A stretch of 64,000 bases of DNA from Polaribacter pectinis. GTDB lineage: Bacteria; Bacteroidota; Bacteroidia; Flavobacteriales; Flavobacteriaceae. The notes below the pieces were generated by a model that saw only the letters and a list, made by a program, of their open reading frames with translations, was not told where the DNA came from and ran no database searches. Made by a program: the position numbers and the translations under genes. Position 1 is the stretch's first letter; every line of letters starts with the position of its first letter. Of the stretch, positions 1 to 7,980 are shown piece after piece. The stretch lies in NCBI RefSeq assembly GCF_014352875.1, contig NZ_CP060695.1, forward strand, positions 837,501 to 901,500, given 5' to 3'.

Positions 1-109
1 ATTTTGCTACACCTACAATTAACCTATAATCTTCTCCTTGTTGAGAATTCGTTTTTGGAATTATAAATAATATTAGTAAAGTAAATAGATATATAGATTT
101 AATTTTCAT
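1..109 (-). CDS. Secreted protein of unknown function, N-terminal part only
   Basis: The gene runs off the left edge of the window. The visible 36 residues start with a typical signal peptide: two basic residues near the start, then a hydrophobic run (IYLFTLLILFII), then a small polar stretch before QQGEDYRL. The start ATG lies 19 bases after the stop of the upstream 289-residue secreted protein, so the two are probably co-transcribed from the promoter near position 1024. Export across the inner membrane is well supported; function cannot be judged from so little sequence. Confidence 0.6.
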   Translation of the reverse strand, partial: MKIKSIYLFTLLILFIIPKTNSQQGEDYRLIVGVAK

Positions 110-128
110 GATGTTTCTTATTTAAGAA

Positions 129-998
129 TTATTCAGCTTTTAATTGATCTATATATTTTTTAGATTCTTTTAAATTGCTTACTATTTTTGGTAATTGAGC
201 AATAATTGCTGCCTGAAAAACCCCAGCAGTAATAGCGTCTTTACCCATTGTAACTTTTTGGAACATGCTTGCTGTTGCAATTTCTTGCGTACTTAATGCT
301 GCTAAACCTGTAAGTGCGGCTTGTTTTAGAAGTAATCCACCACCAATTTTTAATGAGTTATTTACACTATTTAATTCTTTATCGCTCATTTTTTTAATAT
401 CATCTGGTGACATTTTATTACATTTAGAATCATAAAGCGTGTATTCTGTAATTTTCCCTAAAACAGGATCATCTACTTCTTCTATATCAACAGAAAATAA
501 GTCGTAGTTTTCTCTTAATTCAATTGTTTTTTTATATAATTCTTGTGCAGCAGTTAGATATAGATAAGAACTACCACCAGACCAAGATTTTGCTTTTTTT
601 AATGGTTTTGTTACTTTCTTAACAAAAATTACAGGAGAATTGGAAGATTTTACTCCTTTAATAAGAACATATTGCATTTCTTTATTAGGTTCTTTTTTTA
701 CCTTTTTAATCCATTTTTTTGTTTTAAAGCTTTTACCAGAAATACTTTTTAATAGCATTCCAGATCCTTTTAATGTACAATCATCAGATTTAAACACAAG
801 ATTACCATCTTGTATTATAAAACTACCAGAATAAGTTTCTATAGAATTATCATCTATGATTTCGTCATTAACATTTACGCTGTTTAAATCTACAGTACTT
901 AAATCTACGGCACTTAAATTAGAAGTGAAGTTTTGGCCTACAATTGTTAAACAGCTAAACAACAGAATGCCAAGACAAATTTTTGTAATTTTTTTCAT
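129..998 (-). CDS. Secreted protein of unknown function (289 aa)
   Basis: I do not recognise the family. Residues 1-21 form a signal peptide (MKKITKICLGILLFSCLTIVG) with a likely cleavage before QNF. A short degenerate repeat follows (SAVDLSTVDLNSVNVN), then a Lys-rich beta-prone middle part (residues about 45-135), and a C-terminal third that is hydrophobic or amphipathic (GGGLLLKQAALTGLAAL and later AGVFQAAIIAQL), ending in a charged tail. The hydrophobic C-terminus could insert in or lie on a membrane. It heads a transcription unit with the partial secreted gene downstream. Its promoter carries a TACTTTTG -7 box at 1024-1031 and the shared palindrome at 1054-1071, so control by the neighbouring response regulator is likely (inference). 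Confidence 0.7.
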   Translation of the reverse strand: MKKITKICLGILLFSCLTIVGQNFTSNLSAVDLSTVDLNSVNVNDEIIDDNSIETYSGSFIIQDGNLVFKSDDCTLKGSGMLLKSISGKSFKTKKWIKKVKKEPNKEMQYVLIKGVKSSNSPVIFVKKVTKPLKKAKSWSGGSSYLYLTAAQELYKKTIELRENYDLFSVDIEEVDDPVLGKITEYTLYDSKCNKMSPDDIKKMSDKELNSVNNSLKIGGGLLLKQAALTGLAALSTQEIATASMFQKVTMGKDAITAGVFQAAIIAQLPKIVSNLKESKKYIDQLKAE

Positions 999-1023
999 AA
1001 TATATTTGTTTAAGTTATTGTTT

Positions 1024-1071
1024 CAAAAGTAAATGAAGCACTAACTGTAAAACATACCTATAAGTAGGTAA
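1024..1071 (-). promoter_or_regulatory. Promoter and palindromic operator of the 289-aa gene
   Basis: TACCTA (1055-1060) and TAGGTA (1065-1070) form a perfect inverted repeat around a 4-base spacer. Downstream on the minus strand is the Bacteroidota -7 consensus TACTTTTG (1031 to 1024). The palindrome centre is 31.5 bp from the start of the -7 box, and no TTTG is found at the expected -33 place. The predicted start of transcription is near 1020, so the operator is centred near -42, a normal place for an activator touching RNA polymerase. Confidence 0.6.
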
Positions 1072-1112
1072 ATGTATTATGAGTTGTTAGGTTTTTAGAG
1101 TAGTTTCCTCTT

Positions 1113-1754
1113 TTAGAATTGATATTTCTTGTCTATTGCATATTTGATTAATTCGCTTCCAGAAGATAAATTTAGTTTTCGAATCATGTTTTTTCTGTGG
1201 GTATCTACAGTAGTTTTTGCAATAAATAAATTTTCAGAAATTTCTTTAGAAGTTTTTCCGTTTGCAATTAAGTTTAAAATTTCTTTTTCTCTGTTAGATA
1301 AAACAATTTTATTGGTTTTACCAATTACAACGTTTTCATCTATGTAATTATTCATAAAATTAAAAGCAACATTTGGGTCGAAAAAAGTTTCTCCATTTGC
1401 AACTGTAACAATTGCTTTAGATAACATTTTAATTCCAGAATTTTTTAAAAGATAACCTGTTGCTCCCGCATCTAACATTTGTTTTATGGCATCTGGTTGA
1501 TCGAACATTGTCATGGCCAATACTTGAATATGAGGAAATTGTTTTTTTATAATTTTTGTAGCTTCAATACCATCCATTCTAGGCATTCTAATGTCTGTAA
1601 GAACTAATTTTGGTTGTTTTAGAGAAACTAATTTCACTAAATCTTCTCCATTATTTACAGTGCCAATAATATTAATATCTTCATCATATTCAAAGAAAGA
1701 TTTTACACCATCTATTAACATTTGATGATCTTCTGCCATTATTATTGTTATCAT
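1113..1754 (-). CDS. LuxR/NarL-family response regulator
   Basis: This is a two-component response regulator of 213 residues. The receiver domain (about 1-120) shows the acidic pair in MAEDH, the phospho-acceptor Asp54 in LTDIRMPRMDG, the switch Thr in AMTMFD and Lys in LLKNSG. A LuxR-type helix-turn-helix follows (LSNREKEILNLIANGKTSKEI, then KTTVDTHRKNMIRKL). An upstream in-frame ATG at 1772 would add six residues, but it overlaps the predicted -7 box (1770-1777), so the ATG at 1754 is preferred. The cognate kinase is probably the gene just upstream (1817-3529), with the split kinase at 4427-6316 as a second partner. The operator in front of it suggests autoregulation. Confidence 0.92.
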   Translation of the reverse strand: MITIIMAEDHQMLIDGVKSFFEYDEDINIIGTVNNGEDLVKLVSLKQPKLVLTDIRMPRMDGIEATKIIKKQFPHIQVLAMTMFDQPDAIKQMLDAGATGYLLKNSGIKMLSKAIVTVANGETFFDPNVAFNFMNNYIDENVVIGKTNKIVLSNREKEILNLIANGKTSKEISENLFIAKTTVDTHRKNMIRKLNLSSGSELIKYAIDKKYQF

Positions 1755-1769
1755 AAGTTTTCTTTTTAT

Positions 1770-1816
1770 CAAAAATAGGTTTTTTCACTTTTTAGAATAT
1801 CACTACATGTAGGTAT
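1770..1816 (-). promoter_or_regulatory. Promoter and degenerate operator of the response regulator gene
   Basis: On the minus strand the site reads ATACCTA-CATG-TAGTGAT (1816 to 1799): the distal half-site is perfect and the promoter-proximal one keeps only part of TAGGTAT. The -7 box TATTTTTG lies at 1777-1770, and the centre-to-box distance is 30.5 bp, the same as at two other sites. The promoter begins directly after the stop codon of the upstream kinase gene, so the regulator can be transcribed on its own. The weaker half-site would suit mild autoregulation. Confidence 0.5.
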
Positions 1817-3529
1817 TTATTCTACTGGGATATTTATAATAACAGAACTCCCTTTTCCTATGGTAGAATCGATTTCAAAAGTACCTTTTAGGTGTTCGAC
1901 CCTAGTTTTAATTGAATTAATTCCCATTCCTTTTTTTAGATTTACTTTATTTATATTAAAACCTTTACCATTATCTTCAATAATAATATTTAAATTTTTA
2001 TCATATAAAGAGATATTTACGGTTGCATTTTTAGCTTCTGCGTGTTTTATAATATTGGTAATTAGTTCTTGAATAATTCTGAAAACACTAATTTCTAAAC
2101 TGTTTTCTACTCTTTCATTTAAACCAAAATCAACAACGTCTATTTTAATTTTATCTGCAGAAGATATTTTTTCTGCCATCATTTTAACAGCAGTTAACAA
2201 CCCTTGGTTTGCAATTACACCTGCATTTTTAGCATGTGCAATTCTGCGTACTTTTAAATATGCTTCATCTATAAGACCTTCAGTTTTATTAAATAAAGTT
2301 TCCTGATCTATTTTTTTCTTTTCGCTATTAATTTTTAAGTTTTCGAAATGTAATTTTAATGTTGCTAAAACTGAACCTAAATTATCATGCAAATCTTCTG
2401 CAATGCGTTTGCGTTCTTTTTCTTGCCCATCTACCATTGCATTTATAGTAGTTAATTCTTGTTCCTTTAAAAGAGTAAGATTTTTCTGGGTCTCTAGCTC
2501 TTTTTCTTGCTCTGCAAGTTTTTGTTTTCTTTTGGAGTTTTTTAATGATAAAATTCCAATTGTTCCTGCTAATAAAATAAATAGGAGAGAGCCAATTAAC
2601 ATGTTTCTGTTTTTTATTCTTTTGGCTTCTGTTTCTAAATTATCTTTTTCTAGTTGAAGAATTTGGTTTTCTTTTTCTGCTGTTTGATATTTTTTGTCTA
2701 AATCTGAAATTGCAATATTTTGTTGTGTGTTATTTAAACTATCTCTAACAGCGTTGTATTTTTTATAATAATGAAGTGCTTTTTTGTGATTGTTTACCAA
2801 ACTATAATAATTCGCAAAATTCCTATATATAACTTTATTATATTTTAGCTTATAATTACCAGTGTTTAATTGTTCTGCTTTTTTTAATTGTTGAATAGCT
2901 TCATAATACTTTTTTTGACTTTTCAAGAAAACTGCAAAGTTTATATATGTACCTAATAACTGAAAATCAGATAATTGATTTTTGTATTTAAGTGTTTTCT
3001 CATAATAAAAAGTAGAAGAATCTGGTTTTTTTTTTGTGTATAAAAATGCAAGATTAGAATAGACACCAGCTTTATATTTTATAAAATTTTTAGAATTTGC
3101 AAGTTTTAAAAACTTATTATAATAATTTCTAGATTTTGCTATTGTATCTCGATTCCAATAAATTTGGGCGTATCTGTTGTAAGATTTTAGTATAAATAAG
3201 GTATCTTTTTTTTGTAAAGCGTATGTATAGTATGCATCTAAATAGGGTTTAGAATTTTTGTTTAAATCATTTTGTGATTCGATAAGTTCAAATAACACTA
3301 TATTACATTTGGCAACACTATCTATTTCATTTATTTTTTCATATAATTTTAGAGATTTTATATAATTTTCATAAGCTCTAAAATGTTTATTTTGATAATC
3401 AAATTGCTTTGCTTTATTAAAATAATAATATGCAGAATCTAATTTAGAAGTTTGACCATAAGAAAAACTACAAATTATAAATATTATAAATTGTAGTTTT
3501 TTTAGATATTTAGATGTTTTATCTAACAT
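1817..3529 (-). CDS. TPR-type sensor histidine kinase (HisKA_3 family)
   Basis: A 570-residue membrane kinase. An N-terminal signal or anchor segment (about 11-25) is followed by TPR-like helical repeats (about 30-265) that should face the periplasm. A coiled coil (about 278-308), one transmembrane segment (about 310-328), a second coiled coil (about 332-368), the HisKA_3 phospho-acceptor motif KRIAEDLHDNLGS with His381, and a HATPase_c domain with N box (ELITNIIKHAEA) and G boxes (EDNGKGF, KGMGINSI, GKGSSV) follow. It starts directly after the stop of the lipoprotein gene, with no gap, so the two form an operon. From residue about 300 to the end it is almost identical to the second kinase (4427-6316), while the sensor halves differ. 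The likely output is the regulator at 1113-1754. Confidence 0.92.
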   Translation of the reverse strand: MLDKTSKYLKKLQFIIFIICSFSYGQTSKLDSAYYYFNKAKQFDYQNKHFRAYENYIKSLKLYEKINEIDSVAKCNIVLFELIESQNDLNKNSKPYLDAYYTYALQKKDTLFILKSYNRYAQIYWNRDTIAKSRNYYNKFLKLANSKNFIKYKAGVYSNLAFLYTKKKPDSSTFYYEKTLKYKNQLSDFQLLGTYINFAVFLKSQKKYYEAIQQLKKAEQLNTGNYKLKYNKVIYRNFANYYSLVNNHKKALHYYKKYNAVRDSLNNTQQNIAISDLDKKYQTAEKENQILQLEKDNLETEAKRIKNRNMLIGSLLFILLAGTIGILSLKNSKRKQKLAEQEKELETQKNLTLLKEQELTTINAMVDGQEKERKRIAEDLHDNLGSVLATLKLHFENLKINSEKKKIDQETLFNKTEGLIDEAYLKVRRIAHAKNAGVIANQGLLTAVKMMAEKISSADKIKIDVVDFGLNERVENSLEISVFRIIQELITNIIKHAEAKNATVNISLYDKNLNIIIEDNGKGFNINKVNLKKGMGINSIKTRVEHLKGTFEIDSTIGKGSSVIINIPVE

Positions 3530-4306
3530 TTATGGGCCTTCAATTATTACACCACCACCACCTTCTTTAGGTTTAAGTAATATTTTTACCATTTCATTAT
3601 ATTCTTCATAAAATGGACTTTCTTTTTGCTCTTTTAATAAAACTTTTAACCTTTCTGTCATTGCGCTAAAGTCATTACATCCATATATCATTCCCCCCAT
3701 TTTTAATATATAATTTTCTAACTCAATAAAAACATCAGAACTATATGAAGAAAAGCTTTTAATATCATCATTTAACACAATAACATTTAGTTTGTCACCT
3801 TTTGATAATACTAACTCATCATTGTTGATAATATGTGGTTGTATTTGATCGATAGGTATAGAAATTTCTAAAATATGAGTTTTAGGCTTATTACATGATT
3901 TATTTGTGGTGCTATCGCTAATATGAATAGCTATTGCTTTTAAACCACGGTTATTAATCTTCATTAAGTTAGTTACACTTTTAAATTCAAAGTTTTTATT
4001 AGATACCGCAATTTTTATTTTGATTGTATCAATAATTTTGATGCCATTTGAATTTGTACGATAATTAAAATAACTTTCTCTAGTATTATTACTTAATCTA
4101 TCCTGAATAACTTCTAGGTTTCGTTTGTATTTAGAAGCTTGTATTACTGATATTGTATCTATTTTTGATAGCATGCTTAATTTTTGAGTTTTTAACTCAT
4201 ACTTTTTTTCATTACTTTCATTTTCCTTCTCATTTTTACTTTTTTTATCTTTACAAGAAGTTAAAACAAGACCAATACATAAAATAATAAGTATAATTTT
4301 TTTCAT
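3530..4306 (-). CDS. Lipoprotein of unknown function, co-operonic with the sensor kinase
   Basis: The 258-residue product starts with a lipoprotein signal peptide with a clear lipobox (LVLTSC, Cys18), followed by a Lys/Glu/Asn-rich linker (about 19-40). The rest looks like a mixed alpha/beta domain, and the protein ends in a Gly-rich tail (KEGGGGVIIEGP). I do not recognise the family. It is the first gene of the unit that continues into the kinase at 1817-3529, with the stop and next start directly abutting. A membrane-anchored ligand binder or modulator of the kinase is one possible role, but this is only inferred from gene order. Confidence 0.75.
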   Translation of the reverse strand: MKKIILIILCIGLVLTSCKDKKSKNEKENESNEKKYELKTQKLSMLSKIDTISVIQASKYKRNLEVIQDRLSNNTRESYFNYRTNSNGIKIIDTIKIKIAVSNKNFEFKSVTNLMKINNRGLKAIAIHISDSTTNKSCNKPKTHILEISIPIDQIQPHIINNDELVLSKGDKLNVIVLNDDIKSFSSYSSDVFIELENYILKMGGMIYGCNDFSAMTERLKVLLKEQKESPFYEEYNEMVKILLKPKEGGGGVIIEGP

Positions 4307-4338
4307 ATTTGTTGATTTTTAGCTGATTAATAACATTT

Positions 4339-4385
4339 CAAATATCTTTAATATTCAAAATAAATACATACCTACAAATAGGTAT
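4339..4385 (-). promoter_or_regulatory. Promoter and perfect operator of the lipoprotein/kinase operon
   Basis: The 18-base site ATACCTACAAATAGGTAT (4368-4385) has perfect 7-bp arms around a 4-base spacer. A GATATTTG -7-like box is at 4346-4339, 30.5 bp from the palindrome centre, and no TTTG stands at -33. The 30 bases around the palindrome recur unchanged in front of the cysteine protease operon (near 7935-7952). The predicted transcription start is near 4335, about 29 bases before the lipoprotein ATG. Confidence 0.65.
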
Positions 4386-4426
4386 ATTAATTTGTAAAAT
4401 AAGGAAAAAGTTGTTATAACTAATAA

Positions 4427-6316
4427 TTATTCAATAGGAATATTAATAATAACTGATGCGCCTTTACCTTTTATGGAATCAATTTCAAAAGTTCCTTTTA
4501 AGTGCTCAATTCTTGTTTTTATGGATGAAATTCCCATTCCGCCTTTTAAATTTACTTTCTTCACTTCAAAACCTTTACCATCATCTTCAATGATAATGTT
4601 TAGATTTTTATCATATAAAGAGATATTAATGGTCGCATTTTTCGCTTCTGCGTGTTTTATAATATTGGTAATTAATTCTTGAATAATTCTAAAAACAGTT
4701 GTTTCTAAACTGTTTTCCAAACGTTTATCTAACCCAAAATCAATAACTTCAATTTTAATAGAATCTGCAGATGAAATTTTTTCTGCCATCATTTTTACAG
4801 CAGTTAGTAAACCTTGGTTTGCAATAACACCAGCATTTTTTGCGTGTGCAATACTTCTAACTTTTAAATAAGCTTCGTCAATTAAACTTTCTGTTTTGTT
4901 AAATAATTCGTCTTGGTTTATTTTCTTTTTCTCTTTGTTTATTTGAAGGTTTTCGAAATGTAATTTTAAAGTTGCCAGAACAGAGCCTAAATTATCATGT
5001 AAGTCTTCTGCAATTCGTTTGCGTTCTTTTTCTTGTCCATCTACCATTGCATTTATGGTCGTTAGTTCTTGTTCTTTTAGAAGTGTAAGATTTTTCTGTG
5101 TTTCTAGTTCTTTTTCTTGTTCAGCAAGTTTTCTTTTTCTTTTAGAGTTTTTTAATGATAAAATTCCAATTGTTCCTGCTAATAAAATGAATAGGAGAGA
5201 GCCAATTAACAAGTTTCTGTTTTTTACTCTTTTTGCTTCTGCCTCAAGATTATCTTGTTTAAGTTGAAGGTTTTCTTTTTCTTTTTTTTCTGTTTGATAT
5301 TTTGTTTCTAAATCTGAAACACTAGCTAAACTAGCTGAATGGTTTAATTCTCTTTCTATTTCTAAATATTCATTTAAATAAATTAGACTATCTATTTTAT
5401 TCATTTTACTATGCACTTTATAAAGCCAATAGTTTTTATATTTACTTTGTATTTTGTAAATAAAATGTTCATTATCAATAGAAACTTCCTTTAATTTTTG
5501 AAGTGCAAGTTCATTTTTTTTGTCTAAAAATAATAATGCACCTAAAATAATCTGTGAAGAAATTTTTTTTTCAGTTTCAAAGTACCCTTTTTTATCTTTA
5601 AGTAAAGTAGATGTTTCTTTGATATAAGTTTGACTCATTTTAAAATTCTCGGTTATTTTAAAATGGTAAATGGCGTTAGCCAAGCATAATTTGGTTTTTA
5701 ATAAATATGATAAATCAAGGTTTATTGTATCATTAGTTTTATTAAATAATTTTTTTATTAAAACTTTGTTTTCATAATTATATCTTATATTTATGATGTA
5801 ATTATATAATTTATTTATGTTTTTTTCAATTTTGTCATACGAGTGTTTTTTATGAATTTCTAAAAAATAATTAAAAGATTTATCTAAAACATTAGATGAA
5901 AAATGCTCATAAATTTCTAGTATTGCTTTGCTAATTTCACATATTAAAATCTTATCTTTATTCTTTAATGCTTTTTATAATGCTTTCTTTAAAGTTTTAA
6001 AAGCAAGTATTTCATTCCCTTTTCCGTAATATTCTTTTAAACCTATATTCAGTTGATAAATGATTAATTCAGACTCATTATTTAGTTTTAATTTATCAGT
6101 TGAGTTTTTAAAAGAAATATCACTATTATAAATAAAATTGTAATAATCTATTAGTAGAAGTTTTAGATTGTAGTTTTCTATTAATTCTAGCTCTATTTTT
6201 GCAGAACTATAATTATTAGTTTTAATTTGATAAAAAAAATCTTTTACTCCATTATTTGCAGATATATTAAAGTGGTAGAAGGAAAATATAAAAAAAAGTA
6301 ATATTATTTTTTTCAT
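4427..6316 (-). pseudogene. Second TPR-type sensor histidine kinase, split by an in-frame TAA
   Basis: The frame runs from ATG 6316 to the stop at 4427 and is interrupted only by TAA at 5975-5977, between FKTLKKAL and KALKNKDK. Translated through, it gives a signal peptide (MKKIILLFFIFSFYHFNISA), a TPR-like helical sensor region, a transmembrane segment (LLIGSLLFILLAGTIGIL), the HisKA_3 motif (KRIAEDLHDNLGS) and a complete HATPase_c domain. The region after the stop stays open, with no other defect, and its first ATG is far downstream (5638). The kinase half is nearly identical to that of 1817-3529; the sensor half is not. It may be a recent loss, a sequencing error, or readthrough/reinitiation. 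Its start overlaps the stop of the 196-aa gene by one base (TAATG). Confidence 0.75.
5975..6316 (-). CDS. N-terminal fragment of the split kinase (113 aa)
   Basis: This is the part that would be made if the TAA at 5975-5977 is obeyed: a signal peptide plus about 90 residues of the helical sensor region, which alone should have no kinase function. A longer in-frame start at 6346 (beginning MCCRQTNN) lies inside the upstream gene and is rejected in favour of the ATG at 6316, which forms a TAATG stop-start overlap. Confidence 0.45.
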   Translation of the reverse strand: MKKIILLFFIFSFYHFNISANNGVKDFFYQIKTNNYSSAKIELELIENYNLKLLLIDYYNFIYNSDISFKNSTDKLKLNNESELIIYQLNIGLKEYYGKGNEILAFKTLKKAL

Positions 6317-6906
6317 TAAACGATTATTAGTCTGTCGGCAACACAAAGCCCATTTCTACAGCCAGCATCATTAGGATTTGGAAAAGGGTTTGTATCCCCA
6401 AGCTTTCTTGTAGAAATTTCTGAATAAAACTCTCCATCTCTAATAAGTTTATTAGGATTTAAGTATAAGGATTTTTCTGGATGCAAAGGATCTGAGATAT
6501 TAATTGGAGGGTTTACTCTATCATAATATGTTTGTAAAATTAAACCTTTTTCCAAAGGTTGTGTAACAATTAAATTACAATCATTAATTTCATGATTAAG
6601 GTTAAATGGTTGTATTACAATGTTAATATATGCGTTTAATTCATTATCATAAGGTCTAGTACCATCAGGATACGTTAAAATAGGAGTATTGTTAGAAAAA
6701 CCAATTGTAATATCTCCTTTAAAATTTTGAAGTTTGAAATCACATTTATAAGATTTAATACTTAAACCCTGATTATTTTCTTCTATGAAGTCCTTAAACT
6801 TTATATAAACCATAAAAAAAGTGCCAAACTCTTGTGTGGCTAAAATAGGTTGCCAATCATTTCTTTCATTTAAATCAAGTCTAAATTTTAAATTTTCGTG
6901 AGCCAT
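6316..6906 (-). CDS. Unknown protein between the cysteine protease and the split kinase (196 aa)
   Basis: I do not recognise this family. There is no signal peptide and no transmembrane segment. The sequence looks beta-rich, with short alternating hydrophobic strands (FFMVYIKFKDF, GDITIGFSN, NAYINIVIQPF) and a Pro/Asn-rich C-terminal third. It ends in a compact Cys pair (CRNGLC) followed by VADRLIIV. It starts 11 bases after the stop of the protease gene and its stop overlaps the kinase start, so all three share one message. Being next to a cysteine protease without an export signal, it could be its substrate, inhibitor or partner; this is inference from position only. Confidence 0.65.
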   Translation of the reverse strand: MAHENLKFRLDLNERNDWQPILATQEFGTFFMVYIKFKDFIEENNQGLSIKSYKCDFKLQNFKGDITIGFSNNTPILTYPDGTRPYDNELNAYINIVIQPFNLNHEINDCNLIVTQPLEKGLILQTYYDRVNPPINISDPLHPEKSLYLNPNKLIRDGEFYSEISTRKLGDTNPFPNPNDAGCRNGLCVADRLIIV

Positions 6907-6917
6907 AATTTTAAGTT

Positions 6918-7901
6918 TTAATTATTAAAAAATTTTATTTTTGGTAAGTTTTTTAGTTTATCTAGAAGAGTGTAGTAGTCTACCCATTCTTTTTTTAAAT
7001 TATAATTGTAAGGAAACTTTATTGGTTTTACCTGTAGTTTTCCTTTTTTTAATCTGTAATTACCATAATACGCATAATCACCTATATACATTTTTCCATT
7101 GTTTATATTTATACTTTCATTAGATATAATTCCTTTAGTGTTTAAAAATTTCTGAACAATTATTCCTATAAAATTATTTACAATTTTTCTTGGTATATAT
7201 GGGAAACAACTATTATTAGGTTGATTATTATAATAATTGAATAATATATTATGTTTTGATACTTTCATTTTATAATCTGGAAAGGAAATTAAATCTTCAA
7301 CTTTGGTATCTCTTAAAAGATATTCTTTTTCAGAATTATTTTTTTTAGATTTTTTTAAAATCCAATACTTTTCAGCATACTTAATTTTTTCTCTAAAATT
7401 CTCCAACTCAAAATATATTTCGTCATATTTTCTAGAAGGGTCGCTAATAAATATATACTTACAATCACCTAAACTTCCATATCCCGTTATTAAAATGTCA
7501 TGAGCCACAGAAGTTTTTGTTTTTACAACTATTGGACAAAGGTTTTCTTTAAGTGTTTTTACAATAAAGTCAAACGAATTTAATTTTTGAATGGTTTCAT
7601 AAGTGTCACATTCAAACCCTATTTTTTTTAGGATATGAGGAAAGTGTTTATCATTCATTCCAATATTACAAGAATTTTTTAAGTTTTCTGGACAACAATT
7701 TTCTTCATCATAATTAAAGCTATTATCAACTTTTTTTAAATATTTTTTATAATAATTTACCAAATCACATTGTTCTACCCCAATATTAGAAATAGAATCT
7801 AAATTATTAATAAAATTAGATAAACATGCAGCCCAACACCAATTAGATCCAATGGGTTGAGGTTTGTAAGTTATTGATTCTAAACAATAGAATTCTTTCA
7901 T
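6918..7901 (-). CDS. Papain-like cysteine protease (C39/AvrRpt2-like fold), 327 aa
   Basis: The N-terminal 160 residues carry the hallmarks of a papain-like cysteine peptidase: SNWCWAACLSNF with the nucleophile Cys22 and an upstream Gln15, His134 in VAHDILITGYG, and Asp154 in FISDPS as the third member. The C-terminal half (about 165-327) is Lys/Asn/Tyr-rich and not recognised. There is no signal peptide, so the protein is cytoplasmic or leaves by an unidentified route. Further cysteines (CC at 69-70, and 50s-100s) are unusual for a cytoplasmic protein. It heads the unit protease, 196-aa protein, split kinase. Base composition is very AT-rich even for this genome. The peptidase fold is well supported; the substrate is unknown. 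Confidence 0.8.
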   Translation of the reverse strand: MKEFYCLESITYKPQPIGSNWCWAACLSNFINNLDSISNIGVEQCDLVNYYKKYLKKVDNSFNYDEENCCPENLKNSCNIGMNDKHFPHILKKIGFECDTYETIQKLNSFDFIVKTLKENLCPIVVKTKTSVAHDILITGYGSLGDCKYIFISDPSRKYDEIYFELENFREKIKYAEKYWILKKSKKNNSEKEYLLRDTKVEDLISFPDYKMKVSKHNILFNYYNNQPNNSCFPYIPRKIVNNFIGIIVQKFLNTKGIISNESININNGKMYIGDYAYYGNYRLKKGKLQVKPIKFPYNYNLKKEWVDYYTLLDKLKNLPKIKFFNN

Positions 7902-7905
7902 ATTC

Positions 7906-7952
7906 CAAATATTATAAATATTTAAAACAAATACATACCTACAAATAGGTAT
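7906..7952 (-). promoter_or_regulatory. Promoter and perfect operator of the cysteine protease operon
   Basis: The site ATACCTACAAATAGGTAT (7935-7952) is identical to the one at 4368-4385. An AATATTTG -7-like box lies at 7913-7906, again 30.5 bp from the palindrome centre, and no TTTG is present at -33. Only four bases separate the box from the ATG at 7901, so the predicted message starts at or very near the initiation codon and may be leaderless. Confidence 0.65.
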
Positions 7953-7980
7953 ATTAATCTCACTAAAAATAGGTAAAAAA

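Noticed and set aside
2403..2657. Antisense ORF inside the first kinase, with a similar one at 5019-5267
   Set aside because: They resemble each other only because they are the opposite strand of the duplicated kinase region. Their residue composition (Phe/Ser/Leu-rich) is typical of shadows of coding sequence in AT-rich DNA.
5684..5974. Apparent non-coding gap between the kinase fragment and the next ORF
   Set aside because: It is open in the kinase frame back to the TAA at 5975 and simply lacks an ATG; it is part of the split gene.
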